DNA from: Datura wrightii | Lineage: Eukaryota > Streptophyta > Magnoliopsida > Solanales > Solanaceae | Direction of reading: 5' to 3' | Assembly (NCBI GenBank): GCA_035772735.1 | Contig: JASDFA010000007.1 | Span: 40,082,501 to 40,146,500 of the forward strand | DNA: 64,000 bases | Shown here: positions 22,601 to 33,210 of the stretch, in pieces | Numbering within the stretch: the stretch's first letter is position 1 | Layout of the letters: each line of letters begins with the position of its first letter | Notes under the pieces: model-generated | What the model saw: the letters and a program-made list of their open reading frames with translations, nothing else | The model's database searches: none | What the model was told of the DNA's origin: nothing | Made by a program: the position numbers and the translations under genes

Positions 22601-23575
22601 GGATGATTCATTTATTTACTTATTGTTATATGTTGATGATATGCTCATTGCTGCTAAGGGTTTAATAGAAATTCACAATTTGAAAAGTTAGCTGAAAAGT
22701 GAATTTGAAATGAAATATTTAGAAGTAGCTAAGAAAATCCTTGGCACAAGAGATGAAAAGAGATCGAGGAGCCAACAGACTATCCCTGACCCAGAAGAAG
22801 TACTTGGAGATATTTGGCATGAAAGATGCTAAACCGGTTAGTACTCCTCTTACTGCTCATTTTAAGTTATTAGTTTCTCAATCACCATAGTCAGAGAAAG
22901 AAGAGAGGTGTATGAAACAGGTACCTTATTCCAGTGCAGTTGGCAGTATAATGTATGCAATGGTATATACACATTCAAATATTTCACAAGCAATTAGTCT
23001 TGTAAGTCGGAATATGACTTATCTTGGTAAAACACATTCACAGACTGTGAAATAAATTCTCAGATACTTGTGAGGTACTTCAAACGCATGTTGGAGTTTT
23101 GGAGAAATACTAACACTTTAGTTGATTTTGCAGACTCAAATTATGCAGGCGATCTTGATAGAAGAAGATCACTGACAGACTATATATTGTGCATTAGTGG
23201 TTTCACTATCAGTTGGAGAGCTACATTACAACATGTAGTAGCTTTATCTATTATTGAAGCAGAATATACGATAGTGACTGAGGATATCAAAGAAGCCTTA
23301 TGGTTGAAGGGTCTATTTGCTGGACTCAACTTACACCAAGGTGGTATTACCATTTTTTGTAATTGTCAAATTGCCATTCACTTGACTAAATATTAGATAT
23401 ATCATGAGAGGACAAAACATATTGATATCAAGTGTCATTTCATTTGAAAAACCACTGCTGAAGAAAAAATCGCTATTTAGAATATCAACACTAGAGACAA
23501 TCCTATCGACATGTTTACAAAGCATCTTCCAGTTGGCAATGTTCAAGCTTTGCTTGAACTTGATTGCTGTTTATG
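19684..23575 (+). pseudogene. Element G gag-pol remains (copia order)
   Basis: Recognisable pieces in order: gag remains (19684-20400); a protease/GAG-pre region (20510-20824, FILDSG-like motif, then LDL-type LKKNVISLGTL); integrase core (21265-21420, RLRTDNGLKFYNDEF then a broken PQxNGIAE); reverse transcriptase (22060-22700, with LDVKTTFLHGELEGQIYM, then QPEGFE, then the catalytic YVDDMLIA near 22635); and RNase H (22925-23400, VGSIMYA, ADSNYAGD, EAEYTIVTE). Several stops stand where family proteins have Trp, Arg or Gln, all explainable by C-to-T or G-to-A change. Integrase preceding reverse transcriptase defines Ty1/copia. No function remains. Confidence 0.85.
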
Positions 23576-23661
23576 AACAATGATTTAGCCCATATGGGAT
23601 TTTAGGGAGAGAACGTGGAGCATATTTACTATATCAGCCAAAATTAGGCCAAGGTGGAGAT

Positions 23662-24267
23662 TGGTAATGTGAACATATTTTGGCAACATTAGAAAGCATT
23701 TTGGAGATAGTAATTTGTAATAGGCATGTGCCTAATAGAAAACTCTCATTAGAGAAAATTTCTTGGTGCCAAAGCTTGGCTCATGTGGAGGAGATTATTT
23801 TAATTATTTTTCTTTTTATTTTTATCCAACTTGGAGCCTAAGTTTTGCTCCTATAAAAGGAGACCACTTATTCTTATTTGGAACACACCAACATTAATTC
23901 AAGAGTTTCATTCTTTTATCTTTCTCCTCCTCCTTTCTTTTAGAGTATTTTAATTTGTAAGAGAGTTAATGTTGGGAAACACTTGTGTGAACCCTTTCTT
24001 TGGAGTGATCTTCTGAGGTTATTCACTTGGGTTATTGGGATATTGGAATATTTATTCTAATTTTGTATTCTCTTTTGTACTCTCGTTGGTATAGTGAAAT
24101 TGCTCCTCTCCGCCTGTGGATTAGGTCATACTGACTGAACAACGTTAAATTTGTGTGTTCTTTGTTTGCTTTAATTGTTGTTATTATCAACTTACTATTG
24201 TCTTTATTATTGTCATTATAACATTATTTGGCTAAATTCCGCAGTACCCGATTTTTCAATCCTAACA
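23662..24267 (+). repeat. Element G 3' LTR, next to the ERF gene
   Basis: It starts TGGTAATGTGAACATATTTTG just after AAGGTGGAGAT and ends CCTAACA at 24267. The ERF coding frame begins about 390 bp further on in the same orientation, so this LTR lies in its promoter-proximal region. Confidence 0.85.
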
Positions 24268-24656
24268 GAAACATAGATTAAAAGTCTACATAGCAGAAAA
24301 GTGAATCTGGCTCTCTTAGAATAAAATGATGTAAAGAGTAAAGAATACTAAATAGCTAAGTTTAAGAATAATTAATATTACTAATAATTTATATAATATA
24401 TTTTTTAAAAAAAATATGCCAAATTTAAAGGGATGTTTTAAGATATTCTACCTGTATATATATTAAGTTAACACAAGAACGAAGAAAAACCCTCATTCAA
24501 CTTACTATATACATTAATTAAACGCTCTCATCGCATTCTTGTCCGTCTTGCCCTCCTCATCAAAGCTCCTATATTGATCTTGTCTTAATAACATATATAG
24601 AAGAAAATTAAATAGGGTTAGTTAGCAATTTACTGTTAACATTCGAAAGATCCAAA
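24268..24656 (+). promoter_or_regulatory. Probable ERF promoter and 5' untranslated region
   Basis: This AT-rich stretch lies between the G LTR and the ERF frame. TATA-like sequence occurs at 24387-24402 and 24458-24470 (ctgtatatatatta). I cannot place the transcription start or name binding sites with confidence. Confidence 0.35.
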
Positions 24657-26480
24657 GTGGATAGAGGACATGGAAAGCGGTCAGTTCCACAGGAAGCACC
24701 GTCGTCCGAGAAAAATGAAGTAGAGGACATAGCGTTCTTAAGCTCCCATGGACAGTATCCAACTTATTATAATAACACCACCATGGCTCTCAACACTAGT
24801 TTTCCAGATGGTGACAAGCCAGCTCCACTGCAACAACAAGGTAAATCCATTTAATTTAACCAGCTTCTACTTACAATATAATCTTCAATTTTCTTTTATT
24901 ATTAATCTATTACTTTGCTAAATGTCGATTTTTAGCCGTCGTTTTATTTTTCTCTGTCGATGTCATCAAGCCTAGTTCTTTTGCTCTCTATATCTTTCGA
25001 TCTTAATAATTTCAAGAATGCTATTTTTAGTACTCCTCCTTCTATTTTGATTGCAAACAGAGTTTTAAGAAATATAAAAAAAAGATTTAAAATTTATAAT
25101 TTAAAATAAGTTATAAAAGTTCGTGTGACCACAAATCATCTCATTAAGGGTGAAATGATTATTTTAAAACTAAAATATTATTCCCTCTATTTCTTTTTCC
25201 TTGATAGGATAAGGTTTATACATCATTTTTATAAAATTAATATGGGCTGCAATTTGACTAATATAACCTTGTTAATTGACAGGTATTTTTAGAAGACATA
25301 TAATAATCATTCTTTTTACATTCTAATATTACTTAAGTAGTAAGAATATAGTTGAAAAAAATGAATAATTATTTCTTGAGTTTCTACATCAACAACAATT
25401 TTGAAATAATTATTTTTAGTACACTTATCAAATAAAAAAAATAGAAATTCATTTTGAACAGATTAAGAAAAAAGTGATATATAAACTAAGACAAGAAGTA
25501 AATGATGTTAATTAATTGCCTCCGCGCTGCAAATAAATATGTTAATAATTAATACTAAAATGTTTCTTTGATAGACAACAGTGTTAGATTGTTTGTTTTA
25601 TTATCGTTTGTTCAACTCTAGTGGCCAGCTTTTGTTGCTTTGGGACAGGTTCATTGAATGTTACTTTTCGTAAAGAACTTTTCCTCCGTATCGAATTAAT
25701 AATTTACTATTGCTCTATCATGTACTCTATGTCTGCCTTTAAAACATGCATCTACACGATTCAATTAATTTTAACGCTTAAAATATGTAAATGAAAATAT
25801 GAGTTCACATCTTCCATTTCTATTTTAAAGATGGTTAAAAAGAAAAGAGTTGCTATATAGGCATGCATGCCGTTTTTCATATTTTCTAAGCTATGTTAAT
25901 TCCAAGTCATCATATTTTAATTAGGTGGGTTTTGCTAATTAAGAAAATTAAAGTATGATTAATTAAGAATGATAGAATAATGTTGGCTTCAGGGAGTGGT
26001 AGGAGACATTACAGAGGAGTAAGACAGAGACCCTGGGGAAAATGGGCAGCAGAAATACGAGACCCAAAGAAGGCAGCTCGAGTATGGCTGGGGACGTTTG
26101 ATACAGCAGAAGATGCAGCCCTTGCATACGATGAAGCTGCTCTCCGATTCAAAGGCTCCAAAGCGAAGCTCAACTTTCCTGAAAGACTTGTTCAAGGTCA
26201 GCCTCAAGTGCTCGCTGAACCCGCAAGTGGATCACCTAATTTTCCTCATAATTTCCACCCCTCTGAACTCAATACTACTACTACTACTACTACTCCATAT
26301 GAAGCTTATCCACACCTTCTCCAGTATGCTCAGCTACTTTCCAGCAATGATGCTCAATTTCCTTACTTGACTTCAGCTATCTATAATAATAAAGATGGTA
26401 TCAGCTCAAATATTCCCCAACAACATGAGAATTTTCCTAGTTATTCAGATCAAAAGCATGACCACACCCAAATGGATTGA
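24657..26480 (+). CDS. AP2/ERF transcription factor, ERF subfamily, two exons; usual start codon appears lost
   Basis: Exon 1 is 24657-24840 and exon 2 is 25993-26480, joined across a gt...ag intron with frame preserved, giving about 223 residues. Residues about 65-125 form one complete AP2/ERF domain: HYRGVRQRPWGKWAAEIRDP, then KKAARVWLGTFDTAEDAALA, YDEAALRFKGSKAKLNFPE. WAAEIRD has the Ala14/Asp19 pair of ERF rather than DREB proteins, so binding to a GCC-box is expected. The basic N-terminus (GHGKRSVPQEAPSSEKNE) recalls ERF group X (ABR1/RAP2.6L-like), from memory. The C-terminus is Thr/Asn/Gln-rich, with a (ACT)n-encoded Thr run near 26268. The first codon of the conserved frame is GTG (24657-24659); upstream in frame there is only a stop (24609). 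Upstream ATGs at 24670, 24715 and 24748 are out of frame, and the first in-frame ATG is 24783 (residue 43). It could be translated from there, with the AP2 domain intact, or it may be a compromised allele. Confidence 0.85.
24841..25992 (+). other. ERF intron, 1152 bp
   Basis: The donor AACAAG/gtaaat and the acceptor ggcttcag/GGAG join a split Gly codon and keep the frame into the AP2 domain. The interior is AT-rich without a recognisable element. An ATG at 25980 lies in the last bases of the intron and should not be taken as the start. Confidence 0.8.
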
Positions 26481-27630
26481 GGTATTCTAAACCCACAAGT
26501 AGCTATATATATATGCTGCATACCATGGTAATTATATACTAAAAGTCCGTAGTTTTCTATTCAAATGTTCCAAATTGTTGTTGCAACAATTTTTTTCATC
26601 TATCTTCCTGATGAAGATATTTTATTCGAATCTTTCAGCAACTGAACTACTTGTACATCAAATATTGTTGGTGGTCACTGAGATATCTCCATTGCTAGGA
26701 TTTGCATTTATTGAATGGTGGGTTCTGATATTAAAAGCACATAAATATCATATATGCCCAATTAAAAATAATGGAAGATGGCGACAATATTTTATACCAC
26801 TTTGTGTTGTAATTCTAACGGTTTAAGGCATTCATGTCAATCATAGTGTGAGATTTTGATAATTACTTGAACAATTTCATGAGCCATGTGTACTTTGAAT
26901 CTCGTTTACTCCTACAAGAAAAGAAAGATGGTTAATTGCATCTGGATTCTGTTCTCTTTTCTAATTTGATCTAGTGAACAGACAAAGGTATGGATCTGAT
27001 ACTCCGCGATATCAGTCCCGGCTTGTAATTATTAACTATAAATTTCCTATTAGTTTAATGAAATTCTCTCCCACCAGCAAAGACAAAACTTGGAAAGACA
27101 ACCTTGGACTATAAAAATGTAGCATCACTTACGTATAGCGGACTATTGCCATTAGTTAAGTTATACTGTACGAAGCTATGCAATAACAGAATTTACTACA
27201 TATACTGACGCATGTTAGTATCTGGTAACAAATCTTATTTTTAATATTTTAAGTCTCACATTTTAAGTTGTAGCTTATCTATAAATACCAATGGGATGAC
27301 TTGATAAAATAAATAAATATTCACTCTATAAAATTTAAACTCAATTTGCCTGATAGTATGCATATAGAAGAACAAATTCCGCACCAATTGGAAATGACCT
27401 CATAATTTCAGGGAGTCCATAGTTGAAAAATGTTCTCAACTTTATGTTTACCCTTAAACAATACAATTAAATTTGTATATGTAATTTGAGAACAGGTGGA
27501 CTGAATTGACTAGATAATGAAATCATAGTGAATTAACTTCCTTAAAAGATAAATTGCACAACAAAAAGTAAACAATAAATAGGTAATTGGTCAATGAGAA
27601 TTAAGATAAGAAATGGAATTATCCTAAGTG
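26481..27630 (+). other. ERF 3' flank, no other gene seen
   Basis: It probably includes the ERF 3' untranslated region. A frame at 26575-26826 shows no domain and is AT-rich. Nothing else was recognised before element A. Confidence 0.4.
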
Positions 27631-27635
27631 CCGAT

Positions 27636-29228
27636 TGATGAGTTGATAATTTACCAACTCATTAGATCCTAAAATCTGAGTTTTTGTCTAGTTTTCAAGT
27701 TGATTATGTGAATTTTATGTCCTTTTTACTTTTGTTATATACAAATGTCTAAGTTTGAAGAAAAGAGCGAAAATGGGTAAAAAGAGCGAAAATGAGTATA
27801 AGCGGCGAATAGCAGGTATTAACCGGCGAAACGCCGGTTAAAAGCTGAAAGTCACTGCCTCAAGAGAAAAATGTTACCGACAGTTCAAGAGTCACCAGTG
27901 GCGAGATGCCGGTGCAGTCGCCGAATGACACTCAAACAATTCTGAAATTGGCATTGAAGATCCGGCGGTTCACGAATTGGCATCGGCGAAACGCCGGGTG
28001 ATCCGCCGAAGTTTACTAAAAATGAAAGCAGAAGAAGGGGAAGTATCCGGCGGTTCACGGATTTCATAGGCAAACCGCCGGTACCTTCGCCGATTTCAGA
28101 ATGATGCTTTTAAGGGTATAATTGTCCATTGCTGAAAAAGGAAGGAAAAGTACCCTACTTTTCAGGGTATAAATAGAAAGAGTAGTACTCTGCAAAAAAA
28201 GAAGAGGAGAGAGGAAGAAGATGGAGAGTTAGAGAGAAAAGCCAAGTGCACATCACATCATTTTTTCCTCTTTTAGCTGAAGACAATCTCTTAGCTGATA
28301 AAGGGATTTTGATTGAAATTTGTAGAAGATACTCTGCTCTATTTTCTTCTTTGATATTATTAAGTTTCAGCTGTAGTGAAGGATAATTGTGTTTTTGATT
28401 TATCTACTCTTCTTATTAAATTCACTGATGTTATTGATGATTGTATTTTTGAATTTCTTAACTATGAGTAGCTAAAATCATTAACTAGAGGTATGTGATT
28501 AAGAATATTTAATTGGATTGGATATCGCTAGAATCAACTTCATGATGTTCAATTAAGTGTAAATCTATTGGATTCCCTTCAATCTATTAATGAAGTGATG
28601 ATATGGGTCTATCTATAGTTGCTTGATTGTTGCTCGGGAGAGAATACTTAAGTATTGGAAGGGAATTTAGTAGTGGGTATGGACAAGAGATTGTAAAATT
28701 AAGCTAGTAATAGCTGAAATTACTTTCTCCTTCCTAATTAGCAGCTAATAGCTACGAATAGTGAAGTTGCTGATCTAAATCAATTCGGGTGAGCTAAATT
28801 GCAGCTAGAGTTTGAGAAAACTCTAGCTATGGGTAGTCAATAGGCTGGGAAGCTGAGGCTACCTATTTTCCGAGATTATTTACACTTACTGAACTTACGA
28901 AGATGACCTGGCCTATACCAATCTAATAAGTATTTCATCTACACCGCACCTCTAGTATTTCACGCTATTGTCAACAACTTAGCTGATCCTTTTACTTTGA
29001 GTTCACTAAATAAATTTGTGTAATTCTCTGGAAAGTTTATTCCCCCCATTTTCCTTGTTTTTATGTTAAATCTATATGGTGTAAGCTAATATCAATTTCT
29101 TAATTGACGCTTGAATTCATCATTCCCTAGTCCTCGTAGGATTCGACCCCGGCACTTGTCGGGTTACTTGTTTTGATACAACAACCGTGTGTATTGTTTA
29201 ATTTAAGAATATATTTTGGACGTTATAA
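27636..29228 (+). repeat. Element A 5' LTR
   Basis: It starts TGATGAGTTG; its last two bases read AA where the 3' LTR has CA. TATAAATAG at 28168-28176 is preceded by a GC-rich palindromic cluster (27797-28095) built from words such as CCGGCGGTTCACG, CGGCGAAACGCCGG and ATCCGCCG. The presumed U5 is long and AT-rich. Confidence 0.93.
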
Positions 29229-29232
29229 AAAA

Positions 29233-29250
29233 TGGCGCCGTTCTCGGGGA
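29233..29250 (+). other. Element A primer-binding site (tRNA-Asp type)
   Basis: TGGCGCCGTTCTCGGGGA starts four bases after the LTR and matches the tRNA-Asp complement except around one or two positions. Confidence 0.85.
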
Positions 29251-29351
29251 CTAGCGTTTGATGATCTTGTGATTGATTGTTAAGTTGAATTAGTGTGCAT
29301 CGTAGCTACTTGGTTTGATTTTCTGCTGTGTTGTTAGGATCTCACCACCTC

Positions 29352-31240
29352 ATGAGCCATCACTCCCAAGCAGGAGATAGCTTAGTGGAGGGAAACATGG
29401 AACTTGAAGAAGATAATCCGGTGATACCGGAAGTTGCAGGTGCCATTCGCCTACCACCGATAGTAGGGAATGCGGTGTTCCATGTTACTAGCACCATGTT
29501 GCACTTATTGCAGATGAAAGGGATTTTCGGCGGCAAACCAAGCAAAGATGCAAATCGGCACTTGAGGAATTTCTTAGAAATTTGCCATCCCTTCAACATC
29601 ATAAACATTAGTCAAGAGTCAATCAGGTTGAGACTCTTCCCTTTCTCATTGACGGGGGAAGCAACAATGTGGCTGGAGGAACTTCCTCCGGGGTGTATTA
29701 CTTCATGGCAAGAGTTAACCGAGACTTTCCTAGATCGGTTTTTTCCTCTCTCAAAGATGTTACAACTGAGGGATGATATCACAAACTTCAGACAAGAACA
29801 AGGAGAGCCTTTGCATGAGACATGGTTAAGGTTTAAAAAGAAGGTTGCTCTTTGCCCAAATCATGAATTACCGGATAAAGTTCTTCTCCAAAGCTTCTAT
29901 AAGGCCTTTGATTCAATCAACAAATCCGTTGCCAACAACCTAGCTAGGGGATCAATTATGGACCAAACATATAGGTTAGCCAAAGCTCGCCTTGACCGAA
30001 TGACAAACACCAACAGGGCTTGGAACACAAGGGAGACGAGTGTGTCTACTCATGAGATCAGCTCAAGTGCATTGACGGCGGAGTTGCGAAAAAGGGATGA
30101 TGAGCGGGATGAGACTCTTTACAAGATGATGACACAATTAGAATTGATGACCAAACATGTGATGGGAGAAGGTTCGAAGGTGGTAAATGCTGTGGGAATG
30201 CAAGGTCCCCTGCAGTATGAAAGAGAGCCTTCACCACCAAGATATGACGAAGAATGCCAATATATGGGAAACCAAATGGGAGGGCCTCGACCTGGCTTTC
30301 AAGGAGCAAACCAAGGCCCGTGGTGCCCAAGGGATGATAACCAAGGGTGGAGAAATCGTGAGCAGCAAGGATGGCCCGAAAGGAATGAGAGATGGAGCAA
30401 TAGAGAGCCAAACCAAGAAGGTGATCGTTACCATCGAAGTGCAAATCCATACATTCCACCTCCTAAGGTTGGAAATCCTCAAAACCAGCTAGGAGTAAGT
30501 GATGCGGGTAGCTCAAAAATCAAAGAAATTCTCTTAAGAGTTTTGAAGAAGGTGGAGTCGACCGAAAGTGGGGTGAAAGAATTAAGAGGGGAGGTTTCTA
30601 ACCTCGCTCGAACAGTGAGTTCACACTCGACATCCATCAAGCATTTGGAAGCTCAAATTAATCACCTATCAGCCCAAATGAACCATAGAATGAAAGGAAC
30701 ATTACTTAGTGACACAATGCCTAATCCGAAGAAAGATGATCAATGTATGGCTATTGTCACTAGAAGTGGCAAGAGGATTGGAGATGCCCCGAGAAAGCCT
30801 AGTGAGGTGGAGAACCCGAAAGTAGTTGATGAAGATGAGGTTGATAAAATGCCAATGACCCCAGAGAATGAAGAAAACATTAAGGAAGAAATAGAGGAAA
30901 AGGATGATGAGATCCACATTCAAGTTGATGATGAAGAGGCGGGCATGAAGGCCCCGATTGATGATAGAGTTGAAGCAAGAATCCCACCACCATATCCACA
31001 ATGACTTACCAAGAAAAAGAAGGAGGATAAGTTTAAGAAGTTTGTTGACATGTTTAGCAAGTTGTCCATAGACATACCATTAGTGGATGCTTTGATCCAA
31101 ATGCCCGGTTATGCCAAGTTTATGAAAGACTTGTTGAAAAAGAAGAAGGTGGTTGATGTTGGAAATGAAGAGAAAATGCACCATTGTAGTGCGGTAATGA
31201 TGAGCAACCTTGCCCCAAAAAGGGAAGACCCTAGAGCTTT
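29352..31240 (+). pseudogene. Element A gag
   Basis: The frame is open upstream to 29328, but the first ATG is 29352. Residues about 60-230 carry the retrotransposon Gag region (FGGKPSKDANRHLRNFLEIC, then LRLFPFSLTGEATMWLEELP, FLDRFFPLSKMLQLRDDI, FRQEQGEPLHETWLRFKKKV). A Gly/Arg/Trp/Asn-rich middle follows, then a coiled-coil-like part and an acidic C-terminus. A TGA at 31002-31004 interrupts it where an Arg codon is expected (CGA to TGA); reading then continues in frame to about 31240 through KKKKEDKFKKFVDMFSKLSI, a typical Athila Gag-protease linker. No clear zinc knuckle is visible. It would form the virus-like particle; this copy is broken. Confidence 0.8.
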
Positions 31241-31732
31241 TACAATCCATGAACGATTGGGATTTGTGTGTTTAAGAAGGCTCTATGTGATCTTAGTGCA
31301 AGTATAAATCTAATGCCCTTGCTCATTTTTAAGAAATCAGGCCTCGAAAGCACGAAACCAACATCGATGCGGCTACTAATGGAAGATAGGTCAATCAAAA
31401 GACCTGTGGGGGTGCTAAAAGATGTACTGGTGCGAGTGGACAAGTTCATTCTACCGGCTGACTTTGTTATTCTGGATTGTGGCATGGATGTGGAAGTTCC
31501 CATTATTTTGGGAAGACCTTTGCTGGCTACCGAGAGAGCAGTGGTAGATGTGGAGCTTGGAGAGTTAAAATTTCGGGTTGGTAGTGAGGAAGTCACCTTC
31601 AAGGTATTTTCGTCAGCTGGAACTCCACCCGAATGCAAAGTGATTGGAGTATTGGAAAATGATGATGAGGGTAAGGGATTAAAGCTGAGGGAGACGGAAG
31701 AGGATGATGCCCCGTTGGAAATTAAGAATTGA
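31241..31732 (+). pseudogene. Element A aspartic protease
   Basis: After a frameshift between 31240 and 31268 the frame reads ALCDLSASINLMP, the Athila-type active site where D-L-G-A-S is usual (here Ser replaces Gly). It then reads VLKDVLVRVDKFILPADFVI and DVEVPIILGRPLLAT, and stops at TGA 31730-31732. The domain is about full length for the family. Reverse transcriptase would normally follow in the same polyprotein; instead the frame ends and the double hairpin begins 11 bases later. Confidence 0.8.
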
Positions 31733-31743
31733 AAAAAGACTAC

Positions 31744-31790
31744 ATCGTGCCACAGCGATAAATAAGGCGCTTCTTAGGAGGCAACCCAAG
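31744..31790 (+). other. Element A double hairpin after the protease stop
   Basis: Hairpin 1 is ATCG/CGAT (31744-31759); a linker follows with AAGGCGCT; hairpin 2 is CTTAGG/CCCAAG with loop AGGCAA (31773-31790), with one A-C mismatch. It is equivalent to the sites in D (4433-4481) and B (48824-48871). Confidence 0.7.
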
Positions 31791-31875
31791 TGGTTATTGA
31801 ATTATTTGATGTTTTTTTGTTTATGTAGGAACTGATAAATGAGAAGCAAAGTAAGAAGCAAATCAGGAAGAAAGA

Positions 31876-32218
31876 ATCGGCGAGAGACCGGTGAACCTCC
31901 GGTCCAGAAACGTGGATCGCCGAGGACGATGGAGCTCAAATCAGAAAGATAAGGTTTAAACTGAAGAACCGGTGGGCCACCGGTGAACCGCCGAACCAGT
32001 TCTTGGGTCACCGGTGTATCGCAAGTCTGAAGAAAAGAACCTGAAGCTAGGCCACAGATTCGGCGGATGACCAACGGGACGAAGCTTCAATTCGTGAACC
32101 GCCGGTGCATCACCGGATGGAACCCGATCACTAGGCATAATACAAGTTGAAATGAAGCATAGCGGTGAACCGTCGAATGGAATCGGCGAACCGTCGGTGT
32201 AATGCCGGTTGCGGCTCG
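31876..32218 (+). promoter_or_regulatory. Element A internal GC-rich palindromic cluster I
   Basis: Repeated CGGCGA, ACCGGTGAACC, GAACCGCCG and GCCGGT words recur across 340 bp, the same vocabulary as the U3 cluster of A's own LTR. After removal of B this cluster is about 285 bp upstream of a TATA box at 52903-52910, so it sits at the promoter of the env-position gene as its counterpart sits at the LTR promoter. Confidence 0.6.
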
Positions 32219-32436
32219 TAGAGTAAATAGAAAAGGGAGAATCTAAATAGATGGGCCCACAAAATCCCAAATGCCTACCCAGCCACCCTAATTCTGCAAA
32301 TATTCTCATAGCTTCCCTCTTTCCAACATTTTTCTTTCCATTATTGTCTCTCCATTACCCAACATTTCCTTATTCCCTACATTTTTTTTTCATTTTTATC
32401 CTCTCTATTTTCCCACCTTTTCACCTTCCAACTTCT

Positions 32437-33210
32437 TGTTCGATCGTTTGTTGGGTATAAAACTACACGCAAGTGCACGTGGTCGAACAAGTAGTAAAGT
32501 GGCTTAAGTAAGCCAAGTATCGATCCCACAGGGACTGGGATGAAGTGCAATCTGCTCAAGTGTACTATATTTCAATTCTAAAAATGCAGACAACAGTGTA
32601 ACCAAGAGTTTGATATTTTGATTTCTAATAACTATGCTAAGTCTAAAACAATTATCGAATGTGAGTCTGAACTATGAATGTGAGCATGCTGAGGTTAAAC
32701 GAACATGTAATGAAATTAATTGTCGATATAATTTGGTTAGCCTTTTCCTCCGGTTGCTAGTCAAGAATTATTGCCAAGGGATTAAAACTCTCGTATTTAA
32801 CTCCACTTAAGAATCATGAACCATCCACCTACATTTTTGTGATTAAATGCAATTCATGTTCTATCCATACAAAACCGATTCCTAAATTGACTAATACAAC
32901 TTTTAGGTATATTTCTATCCTGAAGGTAAATCAATTCTCAATTTTCCCAAACTAAGAAAGGATCATATCCTATTAATTCACAACTTTCCAATTTCTTGCT
33001 CTCTCGAGTGAAACCGGACTTTTTAGATATACATTAACGTAGGCCACACATTAATGCAGTAAGAACAAGAATCAATAGCACAGCCATGGAAGAAAAGATG
33101 AAAAACCAAAGAATCAATAATCACATTTCATTACAAGTGTTCTTAACCTCAGCAAGATGAGGAATTAGCCACTCATTTGTGGATTAAACATCATTAAATG
33201 AGTGTTAAAG
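32437..33210 (-). repeat. Element B 3' LTR, first part (before C)
   Basis: It starts TGTTCGATCGTTTGTTGG and matches 51415-52190 with about 21 mismatches by eye. It ends in the duplicated TAAAG (33206-33210) at the C insertion point; the rest of the LTR resumes at 43858. Confidence 0.92.

Larger units (their letters stand above)
19038..24267 (+). mobile_element. Element G: decayed Ty1/copia retrotransposon, 5.2 kb
   Basis: Two LTRs of about 600 bp (19038-19635 and 23662-24267) surround a copia-order interior: gag, protease, integrase, reverse transcriptase, RNase H. A primer-site-like TTGGTATTGGAGTCG follows the left LTR and a polypurine tract (AAGGTGGAGA) precedes the right LTR. Many stops interrupt all domains. 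No clean 5-bp duplication can be read at the edges. The LTRs differ at many positions, so the insertion is old. Confidence 0.9.

Noticed and set aside
25980..25992. ATG at 25980 as the start of the ERF protein
   Set aside because: It lies in the last bases of the intron (acceptor AG at 25991-25992). Exon 1 splices in frame and encodes a typical basic N-terminus.
26575..26826. 83-residue frame downstream of the ERF gene
   Set aside because: AT-rich, no domain or gene structure; probably 3' untranslated or intergenic.
29233..29250. Possible tRNA gene fragments at the tRNA-like sites (also 5585-5602, 35911-35922 and 51391-51408)
   Set aside because: They match only the 18 or fewer bases at a tRNA 3' end and abut LTRs; they are primer-binding sites.
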